From Virgisporangium aliadipatigenens (lineage in GTDB: Bacteria; Actinomycetota; Actinomycetes; Mycobacteriales; Micromonosporaceae): a stretch of DNA of 64,000 nt. Each line of letters begins with the position of its first letter. Position 1 is the first letter of the stretch. Below, in pieces: positions 54,801 through 64,000 of this stretch. Where the stretch lies: assembly GCF_016863615.1 (NCBI RefSeq), contig NZ_BOPF01000003.1, positions 124,001 through 188,000 of the forward strand, written 5' to 3'. The translations under genes were made by a program, and so were the position numbers. Under the pieces are notes generated by a model. The model made no database searches and had not been told where the DNA came from. It saw only the letters and a program-made list of their open reading frames with translations.

Positions 54801-55766
54801 ATGTCTACGGCCACCTACGCGCCTATCAGCAGTCCCATCGGTACCGCCTCACCGCAGTTCTCGCCCTACGGCGTGCAGCCGTTCGGCGCGCAGCCCGGCA
54901 TCCACGCCGGTCCGCAGCAGCTCATCCAGCAGCAGATCGCGCAGCAGCAGCTTCAGCAGCAGATCCAGCAGGCGCAGATCCAGCAGGCGCTGGCTCAGCA
55001 GGCCGCCCAGCAGCAGCTCGCGCCCTACGGCGTCGGCGCCGACCTGATCCGCCAGCTCGCCCCGACCGGCGGCGGCATCATCGGGTCCCTGCTCGGCGAC
55101 CAGCGCCTGGGCACGCAGATCGGCTCCCAGGTCGGCAACATCCTGGGCAGCATCCTGCCGTTCGGCGCCCAGCCGGGCGTGCACCCCACCCAGAACATGC
55201 AGACGATGGCCGCCCTGCAGCAGATCCTGCAGCAGCAGCCGCAGATCCACCCGGCCCAGATCCAGCAGATCCAGGCCGTTCAGCAGGCCCAGCAGGCTCA
55301 GCAGGCGATCCAGCAGGCGCAGCTGCAGCAGGCCATGCAGCAGCAGCAACCGATGGCTGCGCACCAGCAGTCGCAGGTGGCGCCGTACGGCATCTTCAGC
55401 GACATCGTGAACACCGTCGCGCCCATCGCGACCGGCGCGTTCCTCGACCCGCACACCGCCCAGACCGTGAACAGCGTGCTGAGCACCGTGTCGAGCCTCG
55501 TGCCGTTCTCGGCGCAGCCGCAGATCCCGCAGATCGCGCAGTCTTCGCAGCTGGCGCCGTACGGCATCTTCGGCGGCGGGATCGGCAACCTCGTCGGCGG
55601 GCTCGCCGGCAACGCCATCGGCGGCGTGCTCGGCAACAGCGGCCTGGGCAACCAGATCGGACGCACCGCGGGAAGCATCCTCGGCGCGATCCTGCCGTTC
55701 TCGGCCCAGCCGCAGATCCCGTATTCGCAGTACGGGCAGCAGTACTCGCCCTACGGCAGCTACTGA
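54801..55766 (+). CDS. Gln-rich, glycine-zipper repeat protein
   Basis: A 321-residue protein with strong ribosome site GAGGAGGAAAAGG. No signal peptide. Gln is about a fifth of all residues, in runs such as [15 protein letters not shown] (about 44-70) and [15 protein letters not shown] (about 145-160). Between them lie three modules that start with APYG and end LPFxAQP or VPFSAQP (about 74-131, 194-249 and 253-318); two contain glycine-zipper stretches ([31 protein letters not shown]). An N-terminal half module ([12 protein letters not shown]) completes the set. The composition resembles prion-like or self-assembling proteins. No known family. It is first of four co-directional genes ending with a subtilase. 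Confidence 0.85.
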   Translation: MSTATYAPISSPIGTASPQFSPYGVQPFGAQPGIHAGPQQLIQQQIAQQQLQQQIQQAQIQQALAQQAAQQQLAPYGVGADLIRQLAPTGGGIIGSLLGDQRLGTQIGSQVGNILGSILPFGAQPGVHPTQNMQTMAALQQILQQQPQIHPAQIQQIQAVQQAQQAQQAIQQAQLQQAMQQQQPMAAHQQSQVAPYGIFSDIVNTVAPIATGAFLDPHTAQTVNSVLSTVSSLVPFSAQPQIPQIAQSSQLAPYGIFGGGIGNLVGGLAGNAIGGVLGNSGLGNQIGRTAGSILGAILPFSAQPQIPYSQYGQQYSPYGSY

Positions 55767-55778
55767 CCGGGGCGGGCC

Positions 55779-56111
55779 GTGACCGTCTTCAGCGGTGAGA
55801 CACCGCAACTGCTCGGCTACGCACCCTACGGTGCCCCGATGATGTCCCGGACCCCTGTGAACCAGGGAACGGCGGAGCCGACCACCGAGGCGATGCGCCA
55901 ACAGGCGGCAGCGGTCATCCAGCGCTGCTACCGGTGGACGGAGGCGTCCGTGCCGGTGCTACCGCAGGTCGCGGCCCTGGTGCCGGCGCTGGTCGCCACC
56001 ATCCAGCAGTACGAGGCGCAGCAGTACGCCGCGTGCCTGCAGCAGGCGCTCGCCGTTGTCGCGGTGATCGCCGAGCTGCGGGCCACCGTCCCGGCACTTC
56101 CTGCCCTGTGA
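55779..56111 (+). CDS. Small helical protein of the subtilase operon
   Basis: A 110-residue protein from GTG, 12 bases after the previous stop. The N-terminus has the APYG motif (LLGYAPYGAPMM), shared with the Gln-rich protein upstream. The rest is probably helical: MRQQAAAVIQRCYRWTEA, then LPQVAALVPALVATIQQYEAQQYA and a hydrophobic end. No domain is recognised. The shared motif suggests that the two proteins interact or are exported or assembled together. Its stop overlaps a possible GTG of the next gene. Confidence 0.72.
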   Translation: MTVFSGETPQLLGYAPYGAPMMSRTPVNQGTAEPTTEAMRQQAAAVIQRCYRWTEASVPVLPQVAALVPALVATIQQYEAQQYAACLQQALAVVAVIAELRATVPALPAL

Positions 56112-56131
56112 ACGCACGGATGGAGAACGAC

Positions 56132-56434
56132 ATGCCGGAACAGCAGTCCGCGGCCGGATCCCACCAGGGGTCCGGCCGCGGCCGGTACCTCGTGGGCGCC
56201 GACGACCCGAACGTCCTGCGCGCCCTCGCCGAGCGCATCGGCGCCGGCGAATTCGCCCCGCCCGGAGAGGCCATCGTGGTGCGCACCATCGGCGCGGCAC
56301 CGGACGTGCTCGTGGTCGAGGCCGAACCGGCCGTCGCCCAGCGGCTGCGCGCCGAGTATCCCGACCGCCTGACCGTCGAGTCCGACGAACTCCTGCCCGA
56401 ACCCGGCACCGTGCTGCCGCCGGGCCTGGGCTAA
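56132..56434 (+). CDS. Free-standing subtilase propeptide-like (I9-like) protein
   Basis: A 100-residue protein; ATG 56132 is used because GGATGGAG lies six bases upstream, while GTG 56108 and ATG 56120 lack such a site. After a short polar tail it has GRYLVGADDPNVLRALAERIG and VLVVEAEPAVAQRLRAEYPD then LTVESDELLPE. The same plan is found in the N-terminal region of the subtilase 62 bases downstream: RYLVAPLAGPG, VAVVDMEPDRAAALNG and VHVEPDLPL. I infer it is a detached paralogue of the subtilase propeptide, able to act as inhibitor or folding chaperone. I9-type propeptides have these functions. Confidence 0.65.
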   Translation: MPEQQSAAGSHQGSGRGRYLVGADDPNVLRALAERIGAGEFAPPGEAIVVRTIGAAPDVLVVEAEPAVAQRLRAEYPDRLTVESDELLPEPGTVLPPGLG

Positions 56435-56495
56435 GTGCCCGCCGAAACTGCTGACGCCGAGAAAGCTGAACCCGCCGAGAAATCTGGAGAGCACA

Positions 56496-58802
56496 ATGAC
56501 CGACCAATCGGCTCCGCGGCCCGTCGCGCCCCGGCGGGAGCGGTACCTGGTGGCGCCCCTCGCCGGACCCGGTGTCGAACTGTCGGCGATGGGCGCGATG
56601 CCGTCCGCGCCGCAGTTCGCCGACAGCGTGCTGGCGCAGCTCGCCGCCGACCCGCTGACGAACGTCCACCGCGTGATCACCCCGACCGCCGGGAGCAACG
56701 GCACGCAGCTGTCGACGTTCGGCGCCGGGCCGGGTGCGCCCGGCTACCCGCGGGTGGCCGTCGTCGACATGGAACCCGACCGGGCCGCCGCGCTCAACGG
56801 CAACCCGCTCGTGCACGTCGAACCGGACCTGCCGCTGCAGTACACCGAACCCGACCCGGGCACCCGGATGAGCTTCGCCGACCCCGGGGTGATCCCGCCC
56901 GGCGACGAGACGTCGGTGATGTTCACGGTGCTCGGCAGCGACGGCAAGGCGCTCGAGGGCGCCGAGGTGTACCTGATGAACGAGGCGTTCCCGGTGCGCG
57001 GAACGACCGGCACCGACGGCACCGTCGTCATCACCGCACCCGCCGGCGTGCTGCCCGTGCTCGCCGGCGTCTACGTCAAGCCGCGCTACGACTACTGGGC
57101 CGTCTGGCTCGGCCGCCCCCAGCTCACGCTCGGTTCCCCGAACCTGGTCACCTGCCCGTCGCTGGCCGAGACCTTCCCGGGGTTCCCGCAGCGGCAGCTG
57201 GACGGGTGGGGCCGGCGCGCCATGCGCTTCGACGCGCTGCCGCCGACGTTCCGCGGGCACGGCGTGAAGATCGGGATCATCGACTCCGGCGCCGCGAACG
57301 AGCACCCCGACCTCAACGGCCGGATCAGCGGCGGGCGCGACATCCCGGAGAACAACGACAGCGGCTGGAAGGTCGACACCGTCGGCCACGGCACGCACAC
57401 CACGGGGATCGTGGGCGGTTCGGACAACGGCTACGGCATCGTCGGCGTCGTGCCCGAGGCCGAGATCCACTCGTACAAGATCTTCCCGGGCGGCCGGTTC
57501 AGCGACCTCATCGAGGCACTCGACTACTGCATCGCCCAGGGCATGGACGTGGTGAACCTCAGCCTCGGCAGCCCGCAGCCGTCGCACCTGCTCGCCCGCA
57601 AGATCGAGCAGGCCCGGCAGGCCGGCATCGCCTGCATCGTGGCGGCCGGCAACTCCGGCGGCCCGGTGTGCTTCCCGGCGAACATGCCGACCGTGCTCGC
57701 CGTCGCCGCCATCGGCAAGCTGGGGGAGTACCCGCCGGAGAGCTACCACGCGACGCAGGTGTACGGGATGCCCACGCCCGACGGGTACTTCTCGACGACG
57801 TTCACCTGCTTCGGGCCGGGGATCGACGTGTGCGCGCCCGGCGTGGCGATCGTGTCGTCGGTGCCGCCCACCAACTACGCGGCGATGGACGGAACGTCGT
57901 TCGCGGCGCCGTACGTCACCGGCCTGGCCGCTCTTCTGCTGGCACACCACCCCGAACTGCGCACCGACGTCACCGGGCGCAACGCGGCCAGGGTCGACCG
58001 GCTGTTCGAGATCATCCGGGGCAGTTGCCGGCCGTTGGCGCTCGGCGACCCGGGGCGCAGCGGTGCCGGGCTGCCCGACGCGACCGTCGCGCTGGGGCTG
58101 GTCCCGCCGGTGTCGGCCACGCCGCCGGCCCATCCCGGGCTGGCGCAGCTCTGGACGGTGATGGCGCAGGCCGGACTGATCCCGGCCGCGATGCCGACCA
58201 CGGTCCCGGTGCCCGCGGCGGTGTCGTCGAGCGGCCTGGTGTCATCGAGCGGCCTGGTGTCGTCGGGCGGCATGACGGTGCCGGTCAGCGGCGCCTGGAC
58301 CGGCGGGTCCGGGGGGAGCACGCCGCCCGCGGGCATCTGGCCCGGCGCGGGCCCCGCGGGCTTCGCCGGCGCCTATGCGGCAGGCCCCGGCCAGGGCTTC
58401 CCGGCCGGGGCGTGGTCGGCGATCCAGCCGGGCGTGCTGTCGCCGGGCGGCTTCACCCCGGGTGCCCCGACGCTGGGCGGCTTCACGGGCGGCGGCTTCG
58501 CGGGCGGCGGCTTCGCGCCGGGCGGCTTCCAGCCGGCCGGCGGGACCGCGTACCCGGGCTTGACCCAGCCGGGCCTGGCCCCCGGGAGTGTGCCCGGTGC
58601 CGGTTTCCCCGGAAGCTCTTCGGACGGGAACGGAACCGGCACCGACCCGACGGCCGGGACCACCGACTCCGCCGCGAACACCGGCCCCGGCGTGACGCTC
58701 ACCGCGGTCACCGCGGACGCCCTCGACCCGCTGCGGGCGGCGATGCGCGCGGCCGGCCTGCTCCCGCACGGCCCGGTCGAACCGCCGGCGGCCAGCAACT
58801 GA
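56496..58802 (+). CDS. S8 subtilisin-like serine peptidase with low-complexity tail
   Basis: A 768-residue subtilase; ATG 56496 has GGAGAG. Residues about 15-115 resemble a propeptide (RYLVAPLAGPG to VHVEPDLPL), about 130-205 form a beta-rich insert (GKALEGAEVYLMNE) and 250-500 the catalytic domain: Asp263 in IGIIDSGAANEHP, His298 in GHGTHTTGIVGG, oxyanion Asn386 in AAGNSGG and Ser468 in DGTSFAAPYVTG. A tail (about 560-768) is Gly/Pro/Phe-rich with GGF repeats (GGFTGGGFAGGGFAPGGF). No signal peptide is visible, which is unusual as secreted subtilases have one. The protease may act in the cytoplasm or leave by another route. Confidence 0.9.
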   Translation: MTDQSAPRPVAPRRERYLVAPLAGPGVELSAMGAMPSAPQFADSVLAQLAADPLTNVHRVITPTAGSNGTQLSTFGAGPGAPGYPRVAVVDMEPDRAAALNGNPLVHVEPDLPLQYTEPDPGTRMSFADPGVIPPGDETSVMFTVLGSDGKALEGAEVYLMNEAFPVRGTTGTDGTVVITAPAGVLPVLAGVYVKPRYDYWAVWLGRPQLTLGSPNLVTCPSLAETFPGFPQRQLDGWGRRAMRFDALPPTFRGHGVKIGIIDSGAANEHPDLNGRISGGRDIPENNDSGWKVDTVGHGTHTTGIVGGSDNGYGIVGVVPEAEIHSYKIFPGGRFSDLIEALDYCIAQGMDVVNLSLGSPQPSHLLARKIEQARQAGIACIVAAGNSGGPVCFPANMPTVLAVAAIGKLGEYPPESYHATQVYGMPTPDGYFSTTFTCFGPGIDVCAPGVAIVSSVPPTNYAAMDGTSFAAPYVTGLAALLLAHHPELRTDVTGRNAARVDRLFEIIRGSCRPLALGDPGRSGAGLPDATVALGLVPPVSATPPAHPGLAQLWTVMAQAGLIPAAMPTTVPVPAAVSSSGLVSSSGLVSSGGMTVPVSGAWTGGSGGSTPPAGIWPGAGPAGFAGAYAAGPGQGFPAGAWSAIQPGVLSPGGFTPGAPTLGGFTGGGFAGGGFAPGGFQPAGGTAYPGLTQPGLAPGSVPGAGFPGSSSDGNGTGTDPTAGTTDSAANTGPGVTLTAVTADALDPLRAAMRAAGLLPHGPVEPPAASN

Positions 58803-58808
58803 GGTGAT

Positions 58809-58843
58809 CTCCGCCGGAGTGGGCAGGACCCGCTCCGGCGGAG
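58809..58843. terminator. Bidirectional terminator between subtilase and GH3 genes
   Basis: A 15-base stem formed by 58809-58823 and 58829-58843 (arms beginning CTCCGCCGGA and ending TCCGGCGGAG) with one G-T pair and a five-base loop lies between the convergent genes. Followed by GCGTTTC. Confidence 0.8.
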
Positions 58844-58850
58844 CCGCGTT

Positions 58851-60578
58851 TCAGTAGGAAAGGCCGTGGCCGAACGGGTAGAGCGTCCCCGACCCGTCCG
58901 CCTTCGGGATCGTGACCGGCAGCGTGCCGACCGGCCGGATCTCCCCGAACAGCGTCCTGACCAGCGACTCGATCGACCCGGCCGTGTATCCGTAGGTGGC
59001 GAGGTAGGTCGGCGCGGCGCCCAGGTATGCGATGTCGTACGGGTTGCGCATGCCCGCGACGACGACCGGCTTCCCGGTGGCGAGCAGCGCCGCGACGAGG
59101 GCCCGCTGCTGCGGGTTGGCGGCGGCGTTCTGGGTGGAGACGACGACCAGGTCCCGCTCCGCGCTGCGCGCCACCACCTCGTCGATGCGGGCCTGCGTGG
59201 GCGCGGTGCCCGTCTCCTGAACGTCGACGGCGTGCCCGCGCCCGGTGAGCGCCGCCCCGATCGTGGCCGTGGTCGTCACACCCCAGCCGGCGACGAGGAC
59301 GTTCCTCGGCGTGGTGCCGAGCGGAAGCAGCCCGGCGTCGTTGCGCACCAGCGTGGTGGTGCGGTCGGTGATCGCCTGCGCGTCGGCGAGATGTTCCGGC
59401 CTGCCGACGGTCGTCACCGCACGGGCCGGATCGACGAACGGGTCGCGGAACAGGCCGCGCCGCTCCTTCAGCCGCAGGATGCGCCGCACCGACTCGTCCA
59501 GCCGCCGCATCGGGATCGCGCCGCTGCGCACCGCGCCGAGCACCGCCTGGTAGGCCGTGTCGAGCTGCGGCGCCAGCACCAGCTGATCCGCCCCCGCCTT
59601 GAACGCCTCCACCGGCGCGACGTCCGGCGGATACGTGCCCGTGGCGCCGCCCATGTCCAGCGCGTCCGTGACGATGAGCCCGTCATAGCGCAGTTCGCCG
59701 CGCAGCAGGCCGGTCAGCACCGGCTTGGACATGGTGGCCGGCGCGCCGCTCGGGTCCACCGAACGCAGCACCACGTGCGCCGTCATGATCGTGTCCACGC
59801 CCGCGCGGATCGCCGACCGGAACGGCGGCAGGTCGATGGCGGCGAGCTGTTCGCGGCTGTGGGTCACCTCCGGCAGGCCGAAGTGGCTGTCCGTGGCGGT
59901 GTCGCCGTGCCCCGGGAAGTGCTTGGCCACCGTCGCCGTGCCCCCGGCGTGGTATCCGTCGACCTGCGCCGCCACCATGCGCGACACCAGCGCGGGGTCC
60001 TCGCCGAACGACCGCACCCCGATCACCGGGTTGGCCGGGTTGACGTTCACGTCCGCGACCGGCGCGTAGTTCTGGTTGATGCCCACGGACTTCAGCTCGG
60101 CGGCGATCACCTCGGCGCTGCGCCGGGCGTCCCGGGTGGACCGGCCCGCCCCGAGCGCCATGTTGCCCGGCATGGCCGTGGCCGGCGCGGTGAGCCGGTA
60201 CACCACGGCGCCGCCCTCCTGATCGGTGGAGATCAGCAGCGGGATGTGCCGGCGCTGGCGCAGCGCGGCGGCCTGCAGCCCGTTGGAGAGGGTGGCGATC
60301 TGGCGCGGTTCGCGAACGTTGTCGGGGCCCCGCCGGGCATCGAAGTAGATCACCCCGCCCGGCTTGTACTTCTCGATCACCTGCGCCGGGGTGTCGACGC
60401 CGTACAGCCGCTGGTTGCCGGCGTTCGGCGTGTCGGCGTCCTGCCCGTAGACCTCGACGACGAACAGTTGACCGACCTTCTCCTCCAGGGTCATGCCGGC
60501 GAGCGGCGACGACGCGGCGGCCGGCGACGGCGCCAGGATGATCAGCGCTACCAGGGCCTTCCCCCATGCGAACGACAT
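58851..60578 (-). CDS. Secreted GH3 glycosidase, NagZ-like beta-N-acetylhexosaminidase
   Basis: A 575-residue exported enzyme. Signal peptide (ALVALIILAPSPAAA) then a GH3 domain: LISTDQEGG, KHFPGHGDTATDSH (219-232, the His-containing loop of the NagZ subfamily) and nucleophile Asp305 in VTDALDM. A C-terminal alpha/beta domain (about 400-575) is present, as in two-domain members. NagZ-type enzymes cleave GlcNAc from peptidoglycan; secreted forms in Gram-positives recycle wall fragments or chitin. Converges with the subtilase gene. Confidence 0.9.
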   Translation of the reverse strand: MSFAWGKALVALIILAPSPAAASSPLAGMTLEEKVGQLFVVEVYGQDADTPNAGNQRLYGVDTPAQVIEKYKPGGVIYFDARRGPDNVREPRQIATLSNGLQAAALRQRRHIPLLISTDQEGGAVVYRLTAPATAMPGNMALGAGRSTRDARRSAEVIAAELKSVGINQNYAPVADVNVNPANPVIGVRSFGEDPALVSRMVAAQVDGYHAGGTATVAKHFPGHGDTATDSHFGLPEVTHSREQLAAIDLPPFRSAIRAGVDTIMTAHVVLRSVDPSGAPATMSKPVLTGLLRGELRYDGLIVTDALDMGGATGTYPPDVAPVEAFKAGADQLVLAPQLDTAYQAVLGAVRSGAIPMRRLDESVRRILRLKERRGLFRDPFVDPARAVTTVGRPEHLADAQAITDRTTTLVRNDAGLLPLGTTPRNVLVAGWGVTTTATIGAALTGRGHAVDVQETGTAPTQARIDEVVARSAERDLVVVSTQNAAANPQQRALVAALLATGKPVVVAGMRNPYDIAYLGAAPTYLATYGYTAGSIESLVRTLFGEIRPVGTLPVTIPKADGSGTLYPFGHGLSY

Positions 60579-60668
60579 GGGTCGATCAAAGCAGAACCGG
60601 TCAGGTTTGGAGAAGCGCCCGCGCCCGCCGCTCACCTAGCGTGAAGATTCACAGGGACCTAGGAGGAC

Positions 60669-61007
60669 ATGATGATCAAGACAGTGCTGCACCCGGTGAC
60701 CGACCTGGCGAAGGCGAAGGCCGTCTACTCTGCGCTGCTCGGCGCCGAACCGACCGCCGACGCGCCCTACTACGTGGGCTTCGACGTCGACGGCCAGCAC
60801 GTCGGCCTGGTGCCGGGCGGCGGACCGCAGAAGCTGACCACGCCGGTCGCCTACTGGCACGTGCCCGACATCCAGGCCAAACTGTCCGAGGTCACCGCGG
60901 CGGGCGCCGTCGTGCGGGACGAGCCGAAGGACGTCGGCGGGGGCCGCCTGGTGGCCACCGTGACCGACGCCGACGGCAACGTCCTGGGCCTGATCCAGGA
61001 CAGCTGA
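60669..61007 (+). CDS. VOC/glyoxalase-like protein
   Basis: A 112-residue VOC protein: KTVLHPVTDLAKAKAVYSALLG, YYVGFDVDGQHVGLVPG, TPVAYWHVPDIQAKLSEV and ATVTDADGNVLGLIQDS. AGGAGG precedes ATG 60669; ATG 60672 is also possible. It ends 27 bases before the UvrA-like gene and probably shares its transcript; VOC proteins and UvrA-like proteins both occur in drug-resistance loci. Confidence 0.88.
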   Translation: MMIKTVLHPVTDLAKAKAVYSALLGAEPTADAPYYVGFDVDGQHVGLVPGGGPQKLTTPVAYWHVPDIQAKLSEVTAAGAVVRDEPKDVGGGRLVATVTDADGNVLGLIQDS

Positions 61008-61034
61008 GTTTCTTCGAACGGGGGAGACGCCGAC

Positions 61035-63389
<2,355 letters not shown>

Positions 63390-63461
63390 GGCCTCGCGAT
63401 CTTGCCGGGGGTCCGGGCGTCGCCGCGCGCGAACCGGCCTGACAGGTGGCAGGATCACGGG

Positions 63462-64000
63462 GTGCCGGTCTCCCGTCGTAGCGTGCTGGGCCTCGCCCTG
63501 GCCTCCGCCGTGTCCGGCTGCGCATGCCCGGAGCCCGTCGGCGAGAGCGCCGCGTCGGCGCCCGAGGTCAAGGCCGCAGCCGCCGCGAGCACCCCGGCCG
63601 CCCCGGCGCCGTACGCCCCCGCCGTCACCGAGGCGCTGCGCCGCTTCCTGGTCCCGACACCCGAGAACCCGGGGCATCCGATCTACGCCGGCGCGGTGGC
63701 GCTCGCGGTCGTCGACGGCGTCACCACCGTGCACACGGCCGTCGGCGACGCCCTGCGCTACACGGCCGGCCCGGTCGAACTCCCGCCGGCCGGGCGGGTC
63801 GCCATGCGCCCCGACTCCGTCTTCGACATCGCGTCGATCACCAAGGTGTTCACCGCGATCCTCGGCCTCCAGCAGGTCGAACGCGGCAGGCTCGACCTCG
63901 CCGCACCGGTCGCCTCGTACCTGTCCGACTTCACCGGCACCGACAAGGGCGCCGTCACCGTGCGGATGCTGCTCACCCACACCAGCGGCCTGCCGGTCGG
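63462..64000 (+). CDS. Serine beta-lactamase/PBP-family lipoprotein, 5' part
   Basis: From GTG 63462 an ORF runs off the window end with 179 codons visible. The N-terminus has an RR motif (SRRSVLGLALASAVSGC) resembling a Tat lipoprotein signal with Cys20. After an Ala/Pro linker the beta-lactamase (class C/DD-peptidase) fold begins: VFDIASITKVFTAI contains the S-x-x-K nucleophile motif, and LDLAAPVASYLSDF and LLTHTSGLP follow as usual. The Y-x-N and K-T-G motifs lie outside the window. Confidence 0.85.
   Translation, partial: MPVSRRSVLGLALASAVSGCACPEPVGESAASAPEVKAAAAASTPAAPAPYAPAVTEALRRFLVPTPENPGHPIYAGAVALAVVDGVTTVHTAVGDALRYTAGPVELPPAGRVAMRPDSVFDIASITKVFTAILGLQQVERGRLDLAAPVASYLSDFTGTDKGAVTVRMLLTHTSGLPV

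Noticed and set aside
54900-55340. CAG-type microsatellite
   Set aside because: CAG codons are mixed with ATC, GCG, CTG and others; the pattern follows protein composition, not a pure triplet tract.
56435-58807. 790-codon frame parallel to the subtilase, starting right after the propeptide-like gene
   Set aside because: Its sequence is Arg/Gly/Ala-rich without motifs, while the overlapping frame holds the full subtilase triad.

Overview
The window reads as chromosomal DNA from a high-GC filamentous actinomycete. The evidence is strong G/C third-position bias, many GTG and TTG starts, abundant LysR, TetR, XRE and two-component regulators, secreted multidomain enzymes, and a giant Rhs/YD-repeat protein with a C-terminal toxin. 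The in-gene palindrome GTCCACWGTGGAC is, from memory, frequent in Pseudonocardiales, so that order is a reasonable but unproven guess; Micromonosporales is the alternative. No rRNA, tRNA, CRISPR array or prophage was recognised.

Layout. 0-1.3 kb: end of a two-component system. 1.3-6.2 kb: scarred region holding an IS256-type fragment, a frameshifted hybrid kinase, an intact 1024-residue hybrid sensor kinase and an HNH-nuclease relic. 6.2-17.7 kb: WD40 protein, STAS protein, lipoproteins, an XRE/NB-ARC regulator, a GNAT enzyme, an XRE/SRPBCC pair, and a four-part secreted protein (PA14, propeller, CBM-like, DUF1080) behind a clear promoter with an embedded operator. 17.8-20.1 kb: divergent LysR/class III aminotransferase pair resembling dgdR/dgdA (2,2-dialkylglycine decarboxylase). 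20.1-24.6 kb: MarP-like membrane protease, GIDE-like protein, secreted repeat protein, phosphatase and VOC protein.

24.7-41.6 kb is an accessory conflict region. It holds small or damaged immunity-type genes (DUF7919-SMI1 relic, DUF416, Imm10-SMI1 fusion, DUF6193-like), then a 3424-residue Rhs protein with two LamG domains, a pretoxin Hint domain and an unassigned 159-residue toxin tip. A DUF6193-like probable immunity gene follows directly, then IS630 and IS5-type remnants and the 3' half of another SMI1 immunity gene. Base composition drops toward AT across the toxin tip and its immunity gene.

42-51.7 kb: a DUF6394/K+ channel pair, SDR/TetR divergent pair with a palindromic operator, FN3-glucose dehydrogenase-like protein, ricin-type lectin, aldo-keto reductase/MaoC pair and a thioredoxin-reductase-like flavoprotein. 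51.8-54.6 kb: TetR-MMPL operon with twin operators.

54.8-58.8 kb is the most unusual block: four co-directional genes encoding a Gln-rich glycine-zipper repeat protein, a small helical protein sharing its APYG motif, a free-standing relative of a subtilase propeptide, and a signal-less subtilase with an FG-like low-complexity tail. I know of no described system with this arrangement. 58.8-64 kb: secreted GH3 glycosidase, a VOC/UvrA-like ABC-F-independent resistance-type pair, and the start of a serine beta-lactamase-family lipoprotein.
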